From contig NW_019091390.1 in the NCBI RefSeq assembly GCF_001949145.1, positions 1,073,816-1,088,934 on the forward strand: a stretch of DNA of 15,119 nucleotides, written 5' to 3'. A model generated the notes under the pieces. The model worked only from the letters and a program-made list of their open reading frames with translations, made no database searches and was not told the DNA's origin. Of the stretch, positions 1-10,400 are shown piece by piece. Positions within the stretch are counted from its first letter, which is position 1, and the number at the start of each line of letters is the position of its first letter. The translations under genes were made by a program, and so were the position numbers. Source of the stretch: Acanthaster planci (lineage: Eukaryota; Echinodermata; Asteroidea; Valvatida; Acanthasteridae).

Positions 1-1021
1 TATCCCAACAAACCGACAAACAGTTTTGGTTCAATGCAAATGAAACTGGATACAGTCATTAGTGAATCACAAATGTATCCATCACCTTGGAAATGGAAAT
101 ACTTTTTCCACCTTTATCTAGCCATTTGGAAACACAATTACAAATAAGTTACATCCATTCCACAGTGCCGGCTCTCCAATTCCTTATGGATTTTTCAACC
201 ACGTCAGTCATGCTCTTTATAAACAGGAGGCTTTTTACTCGAATTTGTATACAAACATGAAATCGGGGATTCAGTGTTTGGATGCCACCAATGACTGAAA
301 TGTACATCGACAAGGTTTAAAATACATTCATGATTGATTTAAAACAATCACATTTTGTTTAAACAAAACAAAATAAAATAAGAATAAAATAAAATGAAAA
401 CCCCCCAAAATAACATAAAAAATATCGAAACTGTTGTTTAGAACTTCAATAGAAGTGCAACCTTTTTATAAAGAGATTGGATTCATCAAAAAACAATTTT
501 AATATAAAAGTTATTTTCTAATTTTGGAACTTTGGCAAATGGGGCAAGGCCTAGAGCTTGGTACAATTAAGAAAAATAACTAAATTTTAGGTACTGGCAA
601 CCTGTCCCTGATAATTCAAAATTAATTCAGTTCACAAACACTGAAACAAATCTGACACGAAAACCAAGATGGTGATAGGCCCCCATGAAACTTCACTTAA
701 TGAGTAACTAAAAAGGTGAATTTATTACAATTAAAAGTGATTCTTTAGCATTTTGTGGTGAGAGAAATTTTCCAGTTACGTGCACTAACACAAATTGGTA
801 ATGACACCTGCATTTAATATGTACATGTACATACATGTAGTGCATTATGCAGTGTACATGTATGCTGTATACATGTACATGTACACCATAGCGAATAAAA
901 AGGTCATGTTTCTGCACAGAGGTCAAGCCAAACCCACGGTCGTATGTTCACTCAAGCACCTGAAATTCACCCAATTTCCAAATATAAAAATCACCACATG
1001 ACACACTAAGATAAAGCTTAC
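1..1021 (-). other. PRKAA intron 1 (part)
   Basis: This is AT-rich noncoding sequence downstream of the PRKAA exon 1 donor. No kinase exon 2 (the segment that would contain the ATP-binding Lys) was recognised on the minus strand, so the window ends inside the intron. It contains an A/T simple-sequence patch near 360-400 and a palindromic ACATGTAC cluster at 820-885. The short open frames on either strand have no recognisable family. Confidence 0.75.
820..885. repeat. ACATGTAC-rich imperfect palindrome
   Basis: The stretch consists of repeated ACATGTAC/TACATGTA units. The left arm (from TGTACATGTACAT at 820) is mirrored by ATGTACATGTACA ending at 885. About 11 extra bases lie in one arm, and the arms are separated by a TGCATTATGCA-like centre. 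A cruciform or RNA hairpin is possible. It is probably a simple-sequence expansion of a self-complementary octamer; no transposon ends are visible. Confidence 0.6.
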
Positions 1022-1103
1022 TTTTCACTTTGCCGAATGTGCCCATACCAAGGGTTTCTCCTAAGATGTAATGGCCTATTTTTACTTGCGCAGTGGACGA
1101 CAT
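1022..1103 (-). CDS. PRKAA: AMPK catalytic subunit alpha, first coding exon (partial gene)
   Basis: This exon encodes the N-terminus of the catalytic alpha subunit of AMP-activated protein kinase, the Ser/Thr kinase of the heterotrimeric energy sensor. It reads ATG (1103-1101), a short variable leader, then residues 7-20 [14 protein letters not shown] and 21-27 GTFGKVK. This matches the start of animal PRKAA1/PRKAA2 ([20 protein letters not shown]), with the glycine-rich ATP loop G-x-G-x-x-G at residues 19-24. The exon is 82 nt (27 codons plus one base) and ends in phase 1 at a good donor, GTAAGC (1021-1016). The next codon begins with A, which would allow Ile at the usual Val position. The ATP-binding Lys, catalytic loop and activation loop are in exons off the left edge. 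The vertebrate alpha-1/alpha-2 split cannot be judged from this exon. It is divergent from ARMC7. The family assignment is very secure; the exact start is likely because it is the only ATG just before the conserved block. Confidence 0.92.
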
Positions 1104-1786
1104 GGCTGGAAAATCTGCGATGTTGACTTCGCTTTGCCTGGGAAATTATGTTGACCTTAACAAATGGGTCAAGGTGATTGCAGGCGTCCAGTGTGGCACA
1201 ATTATCTTTTTAAATCATAAAACAGATATGTATTCATAAAATTCAAAGAAAATAAATAATTCCTTCTAATAAATTTATCTAATCCTATATTACTGTAAAT
1301 TCATTAATTATTTGGGAGAAATATACGCTAATTTGTCCGAGGCTGTAAGACGAAAACGCCCCCACACGTTCTGTTTACAACTTTCTTATCGCACGAGGCT
1401 TGGGCGCGCACATGCACATGTACCACGCTGTTTTCAAATTGCGGCTTCGTTATAAATTGCAACTACTTATAGGCTTATGATACTAAAAATAAATTGAAAA
1501 TATATCTATTTGTGAGTTTTGAAATTTTATTTATGCTATTCTATCAAGACAAGGGTTTGCGTTATGTTTATAAAACCCAGAAGTCACGAGAGAAAACTCA
1601 TTCGGCACCGCCGCGGTGAAACGAAGCCGTGATTTGAAAAATCTACTTGTATACACGCGTCGCGCTGTTAATTTTATTGTATGCTCAATGGGTACGTGCA
1701 CTACGTGTGTGTGGGTCAATTTAATACCCGAGTCAAGTGTGCACTACTGGTTCTAAGAAGTGACACACTTAGGCATTGTGAAAAAA
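1104..1786. promoter_or_regulatory. Divergent promoter region between PRKAA and ARMC7
   Basis: The start codons of PRKAA (minus) and ARMC7 (plus) are 683 bp apart, so both promoters and 5' UTRs (barring further upstream noncoding exons) must lie here. The middle is locally CpG-richer than its surroundings, for example CCGCCGCGG near 1608-1617 and ACGCGTCGCGC near 1654-1664. A TATA-like TTTATAAAAC lies at 1567-1576 on the plus strand, about 210 nt before the ARMC7 ATG. No start site can be fixed from sequence alone. If ARMC7 starts near that TATA-like box, an out-of-frame ATG at 1681 would be in its leader. Confidence 0.6.
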
Positions 1787-4700
1787 ATGTTTTCTTCCAG
1801 GAAGCGTTTAGAAGCCCGAACGCCAGCTGATGGGGTTGGAAGATTGGAATTTCTGCAACAGCTTGTGACCGAATTCCAAACCTCAAGTGACGATGGTACA
1901 CCAGACCGAGGCCAAATAGGCCTATGGCTTGCTTTTTCCCCCACAAAAAATTGAGTCAAACCATCTTTTCCTACCTCCATGCTGGTCAAACCTTCCTGCT
2001 TGGCCCATCATCAGCATGATGATCAGCGTGTAGGACATCTGGAAAAACGATTTTCAAAATCCACATGAAAAGACATTTCTAGCAGTTTAAAAAGACCGTT
2101 ACATTCCTAACACTGCAGTGCTACATGTAGGCATTTGGGTGCCTTTCTCTTCTTGGAAATTTGAAGATAAAAATTTCAAAATGGAAACTTTTCTCCACAT
2201 TTTAGGAGAGGTAGCCAAAATGCCTAGCACATCAGTTAGAGCCCCCTTTGCTGTTGTGAACATTATAAATGTTATGAAACTGGAAAAAGTGTCTTCATTT
2301 CGAATTTGTTTCTTCATCAAGAGAGGCAGAGAGATGAGCCCCATGGTTCAAGTTCCCTCACTCTATTTTGCACGCTGATAGTAGGGCCCAGAATGAATTG
2401 GAGGTAGTGAAGTATATGTCTTTTGGCCCCTAATTGTGGGGGTCTGCTGGTGTTGATATGAGCAAGGACGTGGTATGCGTATCAATGGTGAAGCTTATCT
2501 TGTTTTTGAGGGCATGCAAAGTGTCACTCTGAATGGTAAGAGAGAAACAGTTCAGAGACAGGACCACTGCTTTCAAAAAAAGTCACCTATTCTGATACCT
2601 TCGTTTTATAATGCTGGACTGGTGTTTTGTCGAACACAGAATTCAGCAAAATGCACAAGACATGCATGAGAAGATTAAAACCTACAAAATCTTACCATCT
2701 TTTAAAATCTTGGAAACATTGTCGTGCCTTTATTTTTGAATTGTATTGCCTGTAGTTCCTTAACTGTAACTTTCTTTGTGATTTTGTGACTGTTGACTCC
2801 AAGATACTGATCGGCTGTAAGTCTTGCAGGTTTCTCCACTGTACTTCAACACGTATTTTGTTTTATCTTTTGTGCGCTTTGTAGGGTTATATCTACAACC
2901 ATGTAATAATCTCTGACAGTTATTGCAAGTTAAATGAAGAACAGAAACGATTGACTTCGTTGACTGCAAATAGCCAACTTGACATAGTTGTGTCACTACT
3001 GCATTTTGGATTTTCTCTTCGAAGTTTGGAGTTGGCCTTTCTACGTTTTCAGAAAAAGTGTTCTAGAAAAATTAAATTTTGAACAGGGACCTTTAACAAA
3101 AATGTATAACTTTTCAGTGACTAATTTTTTGTTTATTTTGGCAGAGGCTAAAGAGCAAGTTCTCGCCAATTTGGCAAATTTTGCATATGATCCCATCAAT
3201 TACAGTTATCTCCGAGAACTGAATGTGATTGATTTATTTTTAGGTAAGCATTTCATTGTCAAAGTTTGGTTTTTACTGTCATCAATCATTGTCACTGCCA
3301 ACAACGTAATCGCCATCATTTAAAAAACAACCACCATAAAGTTTCACCCTCATTTTGCCTCACATCTTTGACATTGACATTTTTTTAACCCTTTTTATAG
3401 GTATCCGTGTGAGGTATGCATTTTCATGGAAAATACGTGATACACCCTCCCCCAAATTTCCAAACTCTTTGCCTTTATATTTTGGTCTGATAATTTCTCT
3501 TTTGACACTTCTCTTTCAGATATGTTAACTGAGCCAAGTGAAAAACTGGTAGAGTTTGGTATGGGCGGTCTCTCTAATCTTGCTCTTGGTAAGTTGGAGC
3601 CAGGGGTTGAAAACTGCAAAAAGATTACATCGGTTGATCAGATTTCCAGACGTTTTGATTTTGAGAAGTTTCTGACAACTTCAGGAAAGTTTGGTTGATC
3701 ATCAATAAATTATACTTTTTCGTTTTAAAATCTCTAAAACAGGACTTTTTTGTGAGGGGAGGCTGGGTGGGTTGAGATTAGACAGTTGACGGGGTTTAAC
3801 TTCTCAGAGAACCTTCTCCACCTAATTGAAATGGGTTTTCCTGTCTCCATATCTGTGGACGTCCTCAAATTCTACGAAATGAGACAAGTTGAAAGCTTGT
3901 TTCTGATTACCTTTGAAAAGCTTGAAGTCTAATCTCTTGGGCTTATTCTGTGAGTATACATGATGATCATTCACCACTCACGTGTACTCATTTACTCCTG
4001 AGCATTGCATCTTGATTGCTCAGATGGATGTGTTCCTAAGATAATTCGGTAGCATTTACTTGATTCTTTGATGGGTAGATCGAAGCAACAAGGACTACAT
4101 CCTCAGCTCCGGTGGAGTGAAACTCATCGTTGATGTATTGTCCAGGTAAACATCTGAACAAAAGATGACCCTCGGCCCCTGTGCCCCACATTCCTGTCCC
4201 CTACAGTCCGCCCCCACCCTCAGAGTACACCTCCGTGTCAAGGTGCTTGGAACTTCGGGAATGACTTGCATTGTGAAGAACGGCAACCAAAGAATACCAG
4301 AAGTTTGGAACAGTAATGCTCTGGTCATTCGGGTCTGGCAGTAGGAATGTTTCTGTCCTTTTTGCATTTAAGATTCATTGTCTGTCTCTTTTGTGAAGCA
4401 CATTTTCAAGTCCTATTCTGTTGTATAAGATTGGATTTTATCACCTACTTTTATAGACCCGAGGAGGAAATCGTCTTGTCAGCAATAACTACCCTCATGT
4501 TTCTCATGACACCCCAGTCAAAAACAGGTACAACCATGAAATATCATGTATCGATTTCAGGCAGTGTCCGGTTCAGTATCAAATGTAATTTTGCTTCCAT
4601 GAGGAAGTAAATTCTCTGTGTTTCAATATAGCATTTCATTGTCTTGATGCCACCAATAAAGTTGATCTAGACTAAATTTCCTGTCTGGAAAATTTCGCGC

Positions 4701-5459
4701 CCTCCACTGAATATACCTTGCACCTATTTGGCCATGTGTTTTTGATTGAATTAATCATACACTGCTATTTTGAATTTTTTTTTTGTCAGAGATCACAGCG
4801 CCCTCTGTTGTTCAATGCATGTGCAGGTTCTCCCAGTCTACAAGTCCAAGATTGAGCAACCTTGCCCATGTGTTTCTACAGGTTAGTTTTACCAGCTATG
4901 AAGACTGTACATGCCCCCTCCCAACACACCACTAGTTTGTCTCTGAAAATCAATCAGCAGTGTAAAGCAAGGATCTCCCCTCCCCGGAAGCACTTGGGTA
5001 CAGAAACCCTGATCTTTGTTGCCCTTCAAATGAGTTTTGTCGACTCCGAAAATTTCCGACCAAAACTGCATGCATACCTACAAGGAGTATACAGTGTGGA
5101 CGAACACTGCATGAGATCCTCATTTGCCAAGTGTAATGACCTGGCCTTGAATTATTTTCTCAGAATATTTCAGTTGGACTTCATCGGTCACATCACTGCT
5201 TCTTGTTAATAGTGTTGTGCCATATGCGATGACGGTAAGGAACTGAGAAATAAAACGGGGGGGGGGCAAAGTGTTTTATTTTTAAAAATACACGTGTATA
5301 TAATGTCGATCTTTATTTTGCACCTGTTTTTGCTGATTTTCTGAGCAGGATTACTGTACTGATGCCCAGAGACAGCAAGCGCAATCTAGTTCTGAGGATG
5401 CACAAGTCGTGGGTATACCACTCCCAAGTTCAGATCAACTCCCGTCTTCGGAAACATGA
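1787..5459 (+). CDS. ARMC7: Armadillo repeat-containing protein 7, complete, seven exons
   Basis: ARMC7 is a small, widely conserved alpha-helical ARM-repeat protein; its molecular role is poorly defined. Exons: 1787-1895, 3145-3243, 3520-3588, 4079-4145, 4457-4527, 4790-4881, 5349-5459 (TGA at 5457). Every border is GT-AG and the phases (1,1,1,2,1,0) join without a break into 205 residues; human ARMC7 is about 198. Segments matching the family: [14 protein letters not shown] (residues 18-31), [17 protein letters not shown] (37-53), [68 protein letters not shown] and a C-terminal VGIPLP. About three ARM repeats span residues 30-170. ATG 1787 is the first in-frame ATG and has A at -3. The gene is divergent from PRKAA and convergent with RPL37. 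Assignment is very secure; exon borders rest on homology and phase. Confidence 0.95.
1896..3144 (+). other. ARMC7 intron 1
   Basis: This 1249-bp phase-1 intron runs from donor GTACAC to acceptor TTTGGCAG. The donor is weaker than the other ARMC7 donors, but it is the one that restores the Glu codon joined to exon 2. A small inverted repeat (ATCATC...GATGAT) lies near 2008-2024. Open frames of 60-90 codons inside it have no recognisable family and look random. Confidence 0.7.
3589..4078 (+). other. ARMC7 intron 3
   Basis: This 490-bp phase-1 intron has donor GTAAGTT and acceptor GGGTAG. It holds one short inverted repeat, TGAGTATAC / GTGTACTCA (about 3952-3990), flanking a TGATGATCA. It resembles a C box, but no convincing D box or terminal stem accompanies it. 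No gene was recognised. Confidence 0.65.
4146..4456 (+). other. ARMC7 intron 4
   Basis: This 311-bp phase-2 intron runs between the exon ending ...VDVLS and the exon starting PEEEIVLSA. Donor GTAAAC and acceptor TTTTATAG. I see no further feature in it. Confidence 0.7.
4882..5348 (+). other. ARMC7 intron 6
   Basis: This 467-bp phase-0 intron has donor GTTAGT and acceptor CTGAGCAG. It contains a run of ten G at 5257-5266. A 115-codon open frame crosses the exon 6 end into this intron. Only its frame-shifted overlap comes from the exon, so it is not a real product. Confidence 0.7.
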
Positions 5460-6012
5460 AGGGCTGCGAGGAGCTTATCTGTGAAACGTCAGGTCTCTTG
5501 GTACGACGATCCTGGAGCATACAGCAGACAGGGAAAGAGAGGCACATATCCGTTGGTTCCAACGGAGTGTGGGGCTACCTTGTTGAATGCCTCCCTCTAG
5601 TGTGTCTGCAGCTCTCCAGATTCTAGGGCTTCCTAATTACTTGACTATGGATAGAGGTAACACTTTTTCCTGTGGAAGCTGCCAACTAGTGGCTTCCAGC
5701 ATTCTCCATAGATGCATGTGCTTTTTCCAGCCGTAGCCATGTCATTTGAATGTGGCTTAGTTCTGCAAGAGGCCTCTCCTGTTGCTTGCTACAAGTGTAA
5801 CCAATCAGGAACAGGGGGGTATTTCATTCCGACCGTGAGAGATGTTTGCTGCTGGCTTACTGCAAGTTTCTCAGTGAATTTCAATTTTTACAGTAAATTT
5901 GCCATGCAATGTTCATTTGTACAAGATGCTTCTAATTTACAGCTGTGAATTTGGCACTGTTATTACAATGTAATTTCAGGAACCAAAAGATCATATGAAG
6001 TGCTTTCCTTTG

Positions 6013-6108
6013 ATTAAAATTTGTATCAAAGAACTATATATTACTTCTTGAATAATGCAGTATTTATAAAGTTGTTTCTCTTGAAGGGTACATTTTTTAA
6101 AAATTAAA
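6013..6108 (+). terminator. Candidate ARMC7 poly(A) signals
   Basis: Two ATTAAA hexamers (6013-6018 and 6103-6108) are the closest strong poly(A) signal variants found downstream of the ARMC7 stop. They would give a 3' UTR of about 570-670 nt. No AATAAA was found between the stop and this point on the plus strand. This is inferred from hexamers only. Confidence 0.35.
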
Positions 6109-7195
6109 TTGTCCTATTAGAAATTCATTGCGACAAGTGTCAAGACCTATTCATATGGCACTACATAAACTATCGGCTCTATTCAAGCCTTTAGAACCAG
6201 AAGTGTTCCGTATGCGCGGGACGTTTGATCCCTCCGTGAATTGCTAGACCGTGTGTAATCATCCCACAGTCACACATGCCTCTGTGCAAAGATCACTGCA
6301 TAGACTGGTGATGGGAATCATTTCACCAGCTACAAATGCCATGTGCTTTTACCATTAATAGGACAGCACGTGACTGCTCGTGACTGCTCGTGCTGCTGCG
6401 CGCACCATCGCCCATGCAAAGACCCTAGTGGTTCACATTTCCACTGTATGCAGTTGTTTCATGCAAGCGCTTCATCGTCCAATCACTTCAATGCTCATCA
6501 CCACTTGGTCCAAAAAGAACCTCTAAAAACCCAGCGGGGAAATGATATCCAGTTTTTTTTTCTGGCAATGCTGAAATGCACCTTTTCTTTTCCTTATAAC
6601 CCAGGTAAAAATATTTAAGTGTTTTTTTCTCACAACCTTCAGCACGACAGATGGCTTACTGTGCCCCTTTGGGCAGATTCAAGCCTCAACGCTGCAAAGG
6701 CTGTACAGAGGATTTTCAGTCACATGATTTTGACGGTCAGCGTTCAGTTTACAAGTGCGTGGAAACGTGCACACTTTCAGTCTCTCAATATTCTGACGTA
6801 AATGAAATTGCTCATTAAAAAACACAGATTTGAAAATGTATGCAAAAAAATTGCCACATGAAGAACCTCTGTATGCCAACTAAGCAGTGCATTTTCACTG
6901 CAATGGAGTTTCAAGGTCATGAAAATCGACAGGCTGCCCCTATCTTATTTGACATGCAGATTTTAATTGGTCAACCACCAGCTCCACTATAGTGAGCATT
7001 TGTCGTGTCCATGAGTACGCTGGGGGGGGGGATTTGCTAAAGAAACCTTGGCAGTTTCATCAGCCTTCACAAATAACGTTAAGTTGCTCAGAGGTACATG
7101 TAATTAGATTTTACACATATAGGACTCGATAACATGACAAGTGACAATTGACCAGAATGGGACGACCAGCTGAGTATTTTTACATCACCAACCGA

Positions 7196-7201
7196 TTTAT
7201 T
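7196..7201 (-). terminator. Candidate RPL37 poly(A) signal
   Basis: AATAAA on the minus strand lies about 245 nt past the RPL37 stop. Ribosomal-protein 3' UTRs are usually short, so a nearer non-canonical signal is possible. This is the nearest canonical hexamer seen. Confidence 0.4.
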
Positions 7202-7445
7202 AGCTATCTCCTGCCGTAATAATTGGATTTGACCCAATTCAATGCAGATGACGGCAACAAACAGAACTTTACAAATGTTGAAGTCATAAAGATTTCATTC
7301 TTGGATTAACCCTTGAGAGCACGAGAGCCATCAAGCTGGGTTGTGAGTAATGATGGACCAGTAAGTTCAAGGACTGGCTGCTCCTGACGGAGCGCCGCTG
7401 ATCAGATGCGTTTGTTGTTACGATGATGGAGTCCTGGTTACCGGT

Positions 7446-10400
7446 CTAAGACTTTGCTGCGGCACCCCCACGCTGCTTGGGTTTAGGCTTGGTCCCCTCA
7501 CGGAAACCATTCCTGGAAGGACGGAACAAAGAGATTCCAAATATCGGAAGATTCATCAAAGAATGTTTAATGGTCACTGAAATACAGGGTTCAACAGCTA
7601 TACTGTGAACTGGACTGGGGATTTCTGGTCAGGATATTTGTATTTACTAGAAAATACTTTGTGATCAGGGGTCAAATTGAATACGGAAGCGAGTCTCAGC
7701 TAGACCGGTGTGTGGGTATGGTCATGCAGTCATCACTACAAATTAAGAGTGGTGCACGATCTGTCATCATCGACTCAATTCAAAACAAAGAAATCAATCC
7801 ACTGAAAGAAAGGCAGGTTAGCCTCGCCCTGACTTTCAGATGAATCCGTCATTGCTTTGTAAAATAACTCAAAATACCGCTAGAATTATCAAACATTTTC
7901 CACATCTGCCTGGATGCAGATAGGATGGATGCAGAATAATTCAATCTCCAATCCTCAATTTATATTCGTGTTCGCCCGACTACAACACAGTGAGCATGTT
8001 TAGAACTGTTCTATGCAGCGCCCTTGGCCGGCATAAACCTGACATCATTCAGTTTGCCTATTTTTGCACAAATCGAGCCCGAGCAGAGATGCCGAGGACT
8101 TGGCAAGGACTCTGCAGACAGGTTGTCTGTGTGGAGTGGACACAACTTACTTGAACCTCCTGTGAACAATCTTCAAGTAGCGCATGCGGCCGGTGCCAGT
8201 GGTCTTTCTTCTCTTTGCCTTCATGCTCCAATTATCTAGTGTGGCAGGTACAAAAACGTTAAGTCATGAAACACACTTTTCTAATATGCAGACCTGTTCT
8301 GAAGAATAAAGACATGTGCTTAAAAAACTTGACAATCTTCTGACAATCTTCTCTTGCAGTATTTTGATAGGATGGGGGATGTAAAACAGCGTACTATTGT
8401 CTTGCTCTCACTATTTTCTTTAAATACTTTAAACTTGATGTGAAATTTTCTACAATTTCCAGGGGATTAAAGCAGCTTTCTAGCTCAAAGTTGCAGGGAA
8501 TTTGCAATTAAAGAATTTATAAACACAGAGTCTTTCTAATTAAAAGCAAGGCTTAACAGTTTCCACCAATAAAAGAAGGAGAATCTTATGCCCCAATTCC
8601 AAAATATGTCCGGGGAACAAATTAGACATACTGGGTGGCACATTTGGTTCCTTCAATCAGAACTTGAAAAGTCCAGCACGAAAGAAAATACTTCCCAGAA
8701 TTAAGCATTCCTACACTTGATGGAATGCCGGAACATGAATGACATTCTGTACTTTTGTTTTGCTAGGCGTTTATAGTTATTCATAAATTTGTAATTCTAA
8801 CAAAGCAAAAAAGGGCCCCGACAAAGCTCTGTACAGATTTTACAAAGGAGACTTACAACTGCGGATCTTTTTGGCAGGATAGCCACAGCTTGCACACCGC
8901 TTCTTCTGAATGTGGTAGCTACGGCGCCCACATCGCCGGCAGAATGTGTGGGTCTTGTTGTGCCGTTTACCAAAACTGGATGTACCCTTGGTCTGAAAGA
9001 GTGACATACACAAGGTGCAACAACGTCAGTTTAGGTAACTGAAAAAAAAATCACTTGTGAAATGCGACTGACACGATTTGGTCCTCACCCAACAATCTGT
9101 CAAATTGACCACAATTAAGAAAATTCAAACTGAAAACCATATGCTTTTAAATACTTGCTCGCTGTGGATACTGTGACATGCATGATTTACATCTTGTAGC
9201 TGACACCTAGAAACGACACTCAGTGGTACCTGAAGCTGCTCCTTTTGCACAAAACGGCCGTATCACAATGGTGCGCCACCAAGAGTTTGCCACGCATTGG
9301 CCAATCACAATGCGCGAAATTTGTCGACCCAATGCGTATTTGGAAGGGGTCGACAAATTTCACGTGTTATTATTAGCCAACGTGTTGCAAGCTCTTGGTG
9401 GCGCACTTTTGTGAATCGTCCGTATTTACAGAACCACACAACTCTGGTAGTCTTTTCTACATGTATGAGCGATTAGTGCTCGTTTTCAAACAAAAGAAAC
9501 TTTCTTGAAAGGTTTCTAAATACCATTTTTCTCATTCCCACAAGTCAACGGGCCGAGTACAATTTGTGTAACACCCTCTGAAGATGTTTCTCCACAGTGT
9601 TTATCTGATATCTGCTTTAGTATCAGTTTGGCAGGCCAAAATTATTCTGCAGTGCATCAGGGTTTGCAATGTGAGCACACCTAGGTGTCAATTCATGAAA
9701 CCAAAAATTTTGTTTACTTGGTTGTTTTCTAGAGGAAGTCTGCGCAACGCACTTGTGTTTCAGTATTTAATGGTAAAATACAACCTAAGTTATCGCTGCA
9801 TGGAGGATTAGACACTGGATGGAAATGTGCTGTGTCAGCAGGTCAGAGGCTAGGAATGAAATGTACTGGCAGCCATGGCGGCAATGTTCCCCAGTAGTGC
9901 TATTCACAGCATAAATATGGTGCATTATCATGGAGATTGTAAATTTGGGGACCCTGTTCCTATAATAGGAGAGCTATATTTTAAATTTTGAATTCACCTT
10001 GGGAGATGACTGTGACATCATGCTCAATAACTGAGAGTGTTGCCTTCGTTTCAACTTACCAGATTTGCAGGATTAAAATGACAAAAACTGGGGGTCCCTA
10101 AGTATACAATCCCCACTATCATGACCACAAACATCGCATGATCACAGTCATGGATGATCATTCCTCGTGCACTTTAAGCTTATGCCAATGTGCGATGGTG
10201 AGTTGACTGAAAAGTGAATGGAATAAACGTTAGCCAAGTCAACTGAGCCTGAACATGTCGACGGACAGTGGACCTATCATGATTGAACCTTTACTTAATT
10301 GTTAGTGCAAAATTAGGTGTTCGTTTTTGATACATATTCCATTTACGGGTAAGCCCTAGCTCTATAAAAAAAGCCTGCTACCAAAAATATCTTAATGACG

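Larger units (their letters stand above)
5460..7445. other. Convergent 3' region of ARMC7 and RPL37
   Basis: About 2 kb lies between the two stop codons and holds both 3' UTRs. No conserved coding exon was recognised. ARMC7 candidate poly(A) hexamers are ATTAAA at 6013-6018 and 6103-6108; RPL37 has AATAAA on the minus strand at 7201-7196. Other visible structure: a perfect 8-bp inverted repeat TCCGTTGG-TT-CCAACGGA (5549-5566), a tandem duplication of CGTGACTGCT near 6368-6390 and a run of ten G at 7022-7031. The open frames here (60-91 codons) have no recognisable motif. Confidence 0.6.

Noticed and set aside
2118-2378. Open frame of 86 codons within ARMC7 intron 1
   Set aside because: It has no recognisable domain and lies inside an intron whose flanking exons join cleanly; an antisense frame of similar length overlaps it.
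3957-4000. Possible C/D-box snoRNA in ARMC7 intron 3 (TGATGATCA followed by CTGA)
   Set aside because: Box spacing is too short (about 45 nt), there is no terminal stem across C and D, and there is no C'/D' pair.
4862-5209. 115-codon open frame at the end of ARMC7 exon 6 and into intron 6
   Set aside because: It uses a different frame from exon 6 and reads through the donor. Homology supports the spliced join to 5349 instead.
6343-6801. Two adjacent open frames (91 and 60 codons) in the convergent intergenic region
   Set aside because: They have no family resemblance, a composition like translated noncoding DNA and no splice or promoter context.
9512-9525. ATG|GTATTT on the minus strand as the RPL37 start exon
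   Set aside because: The donor is weaker and there is no pyrimidine-tract start nearby. ATG|GTGAGAG at 10650 has both a better donor and a TCT/TOP-like tract.
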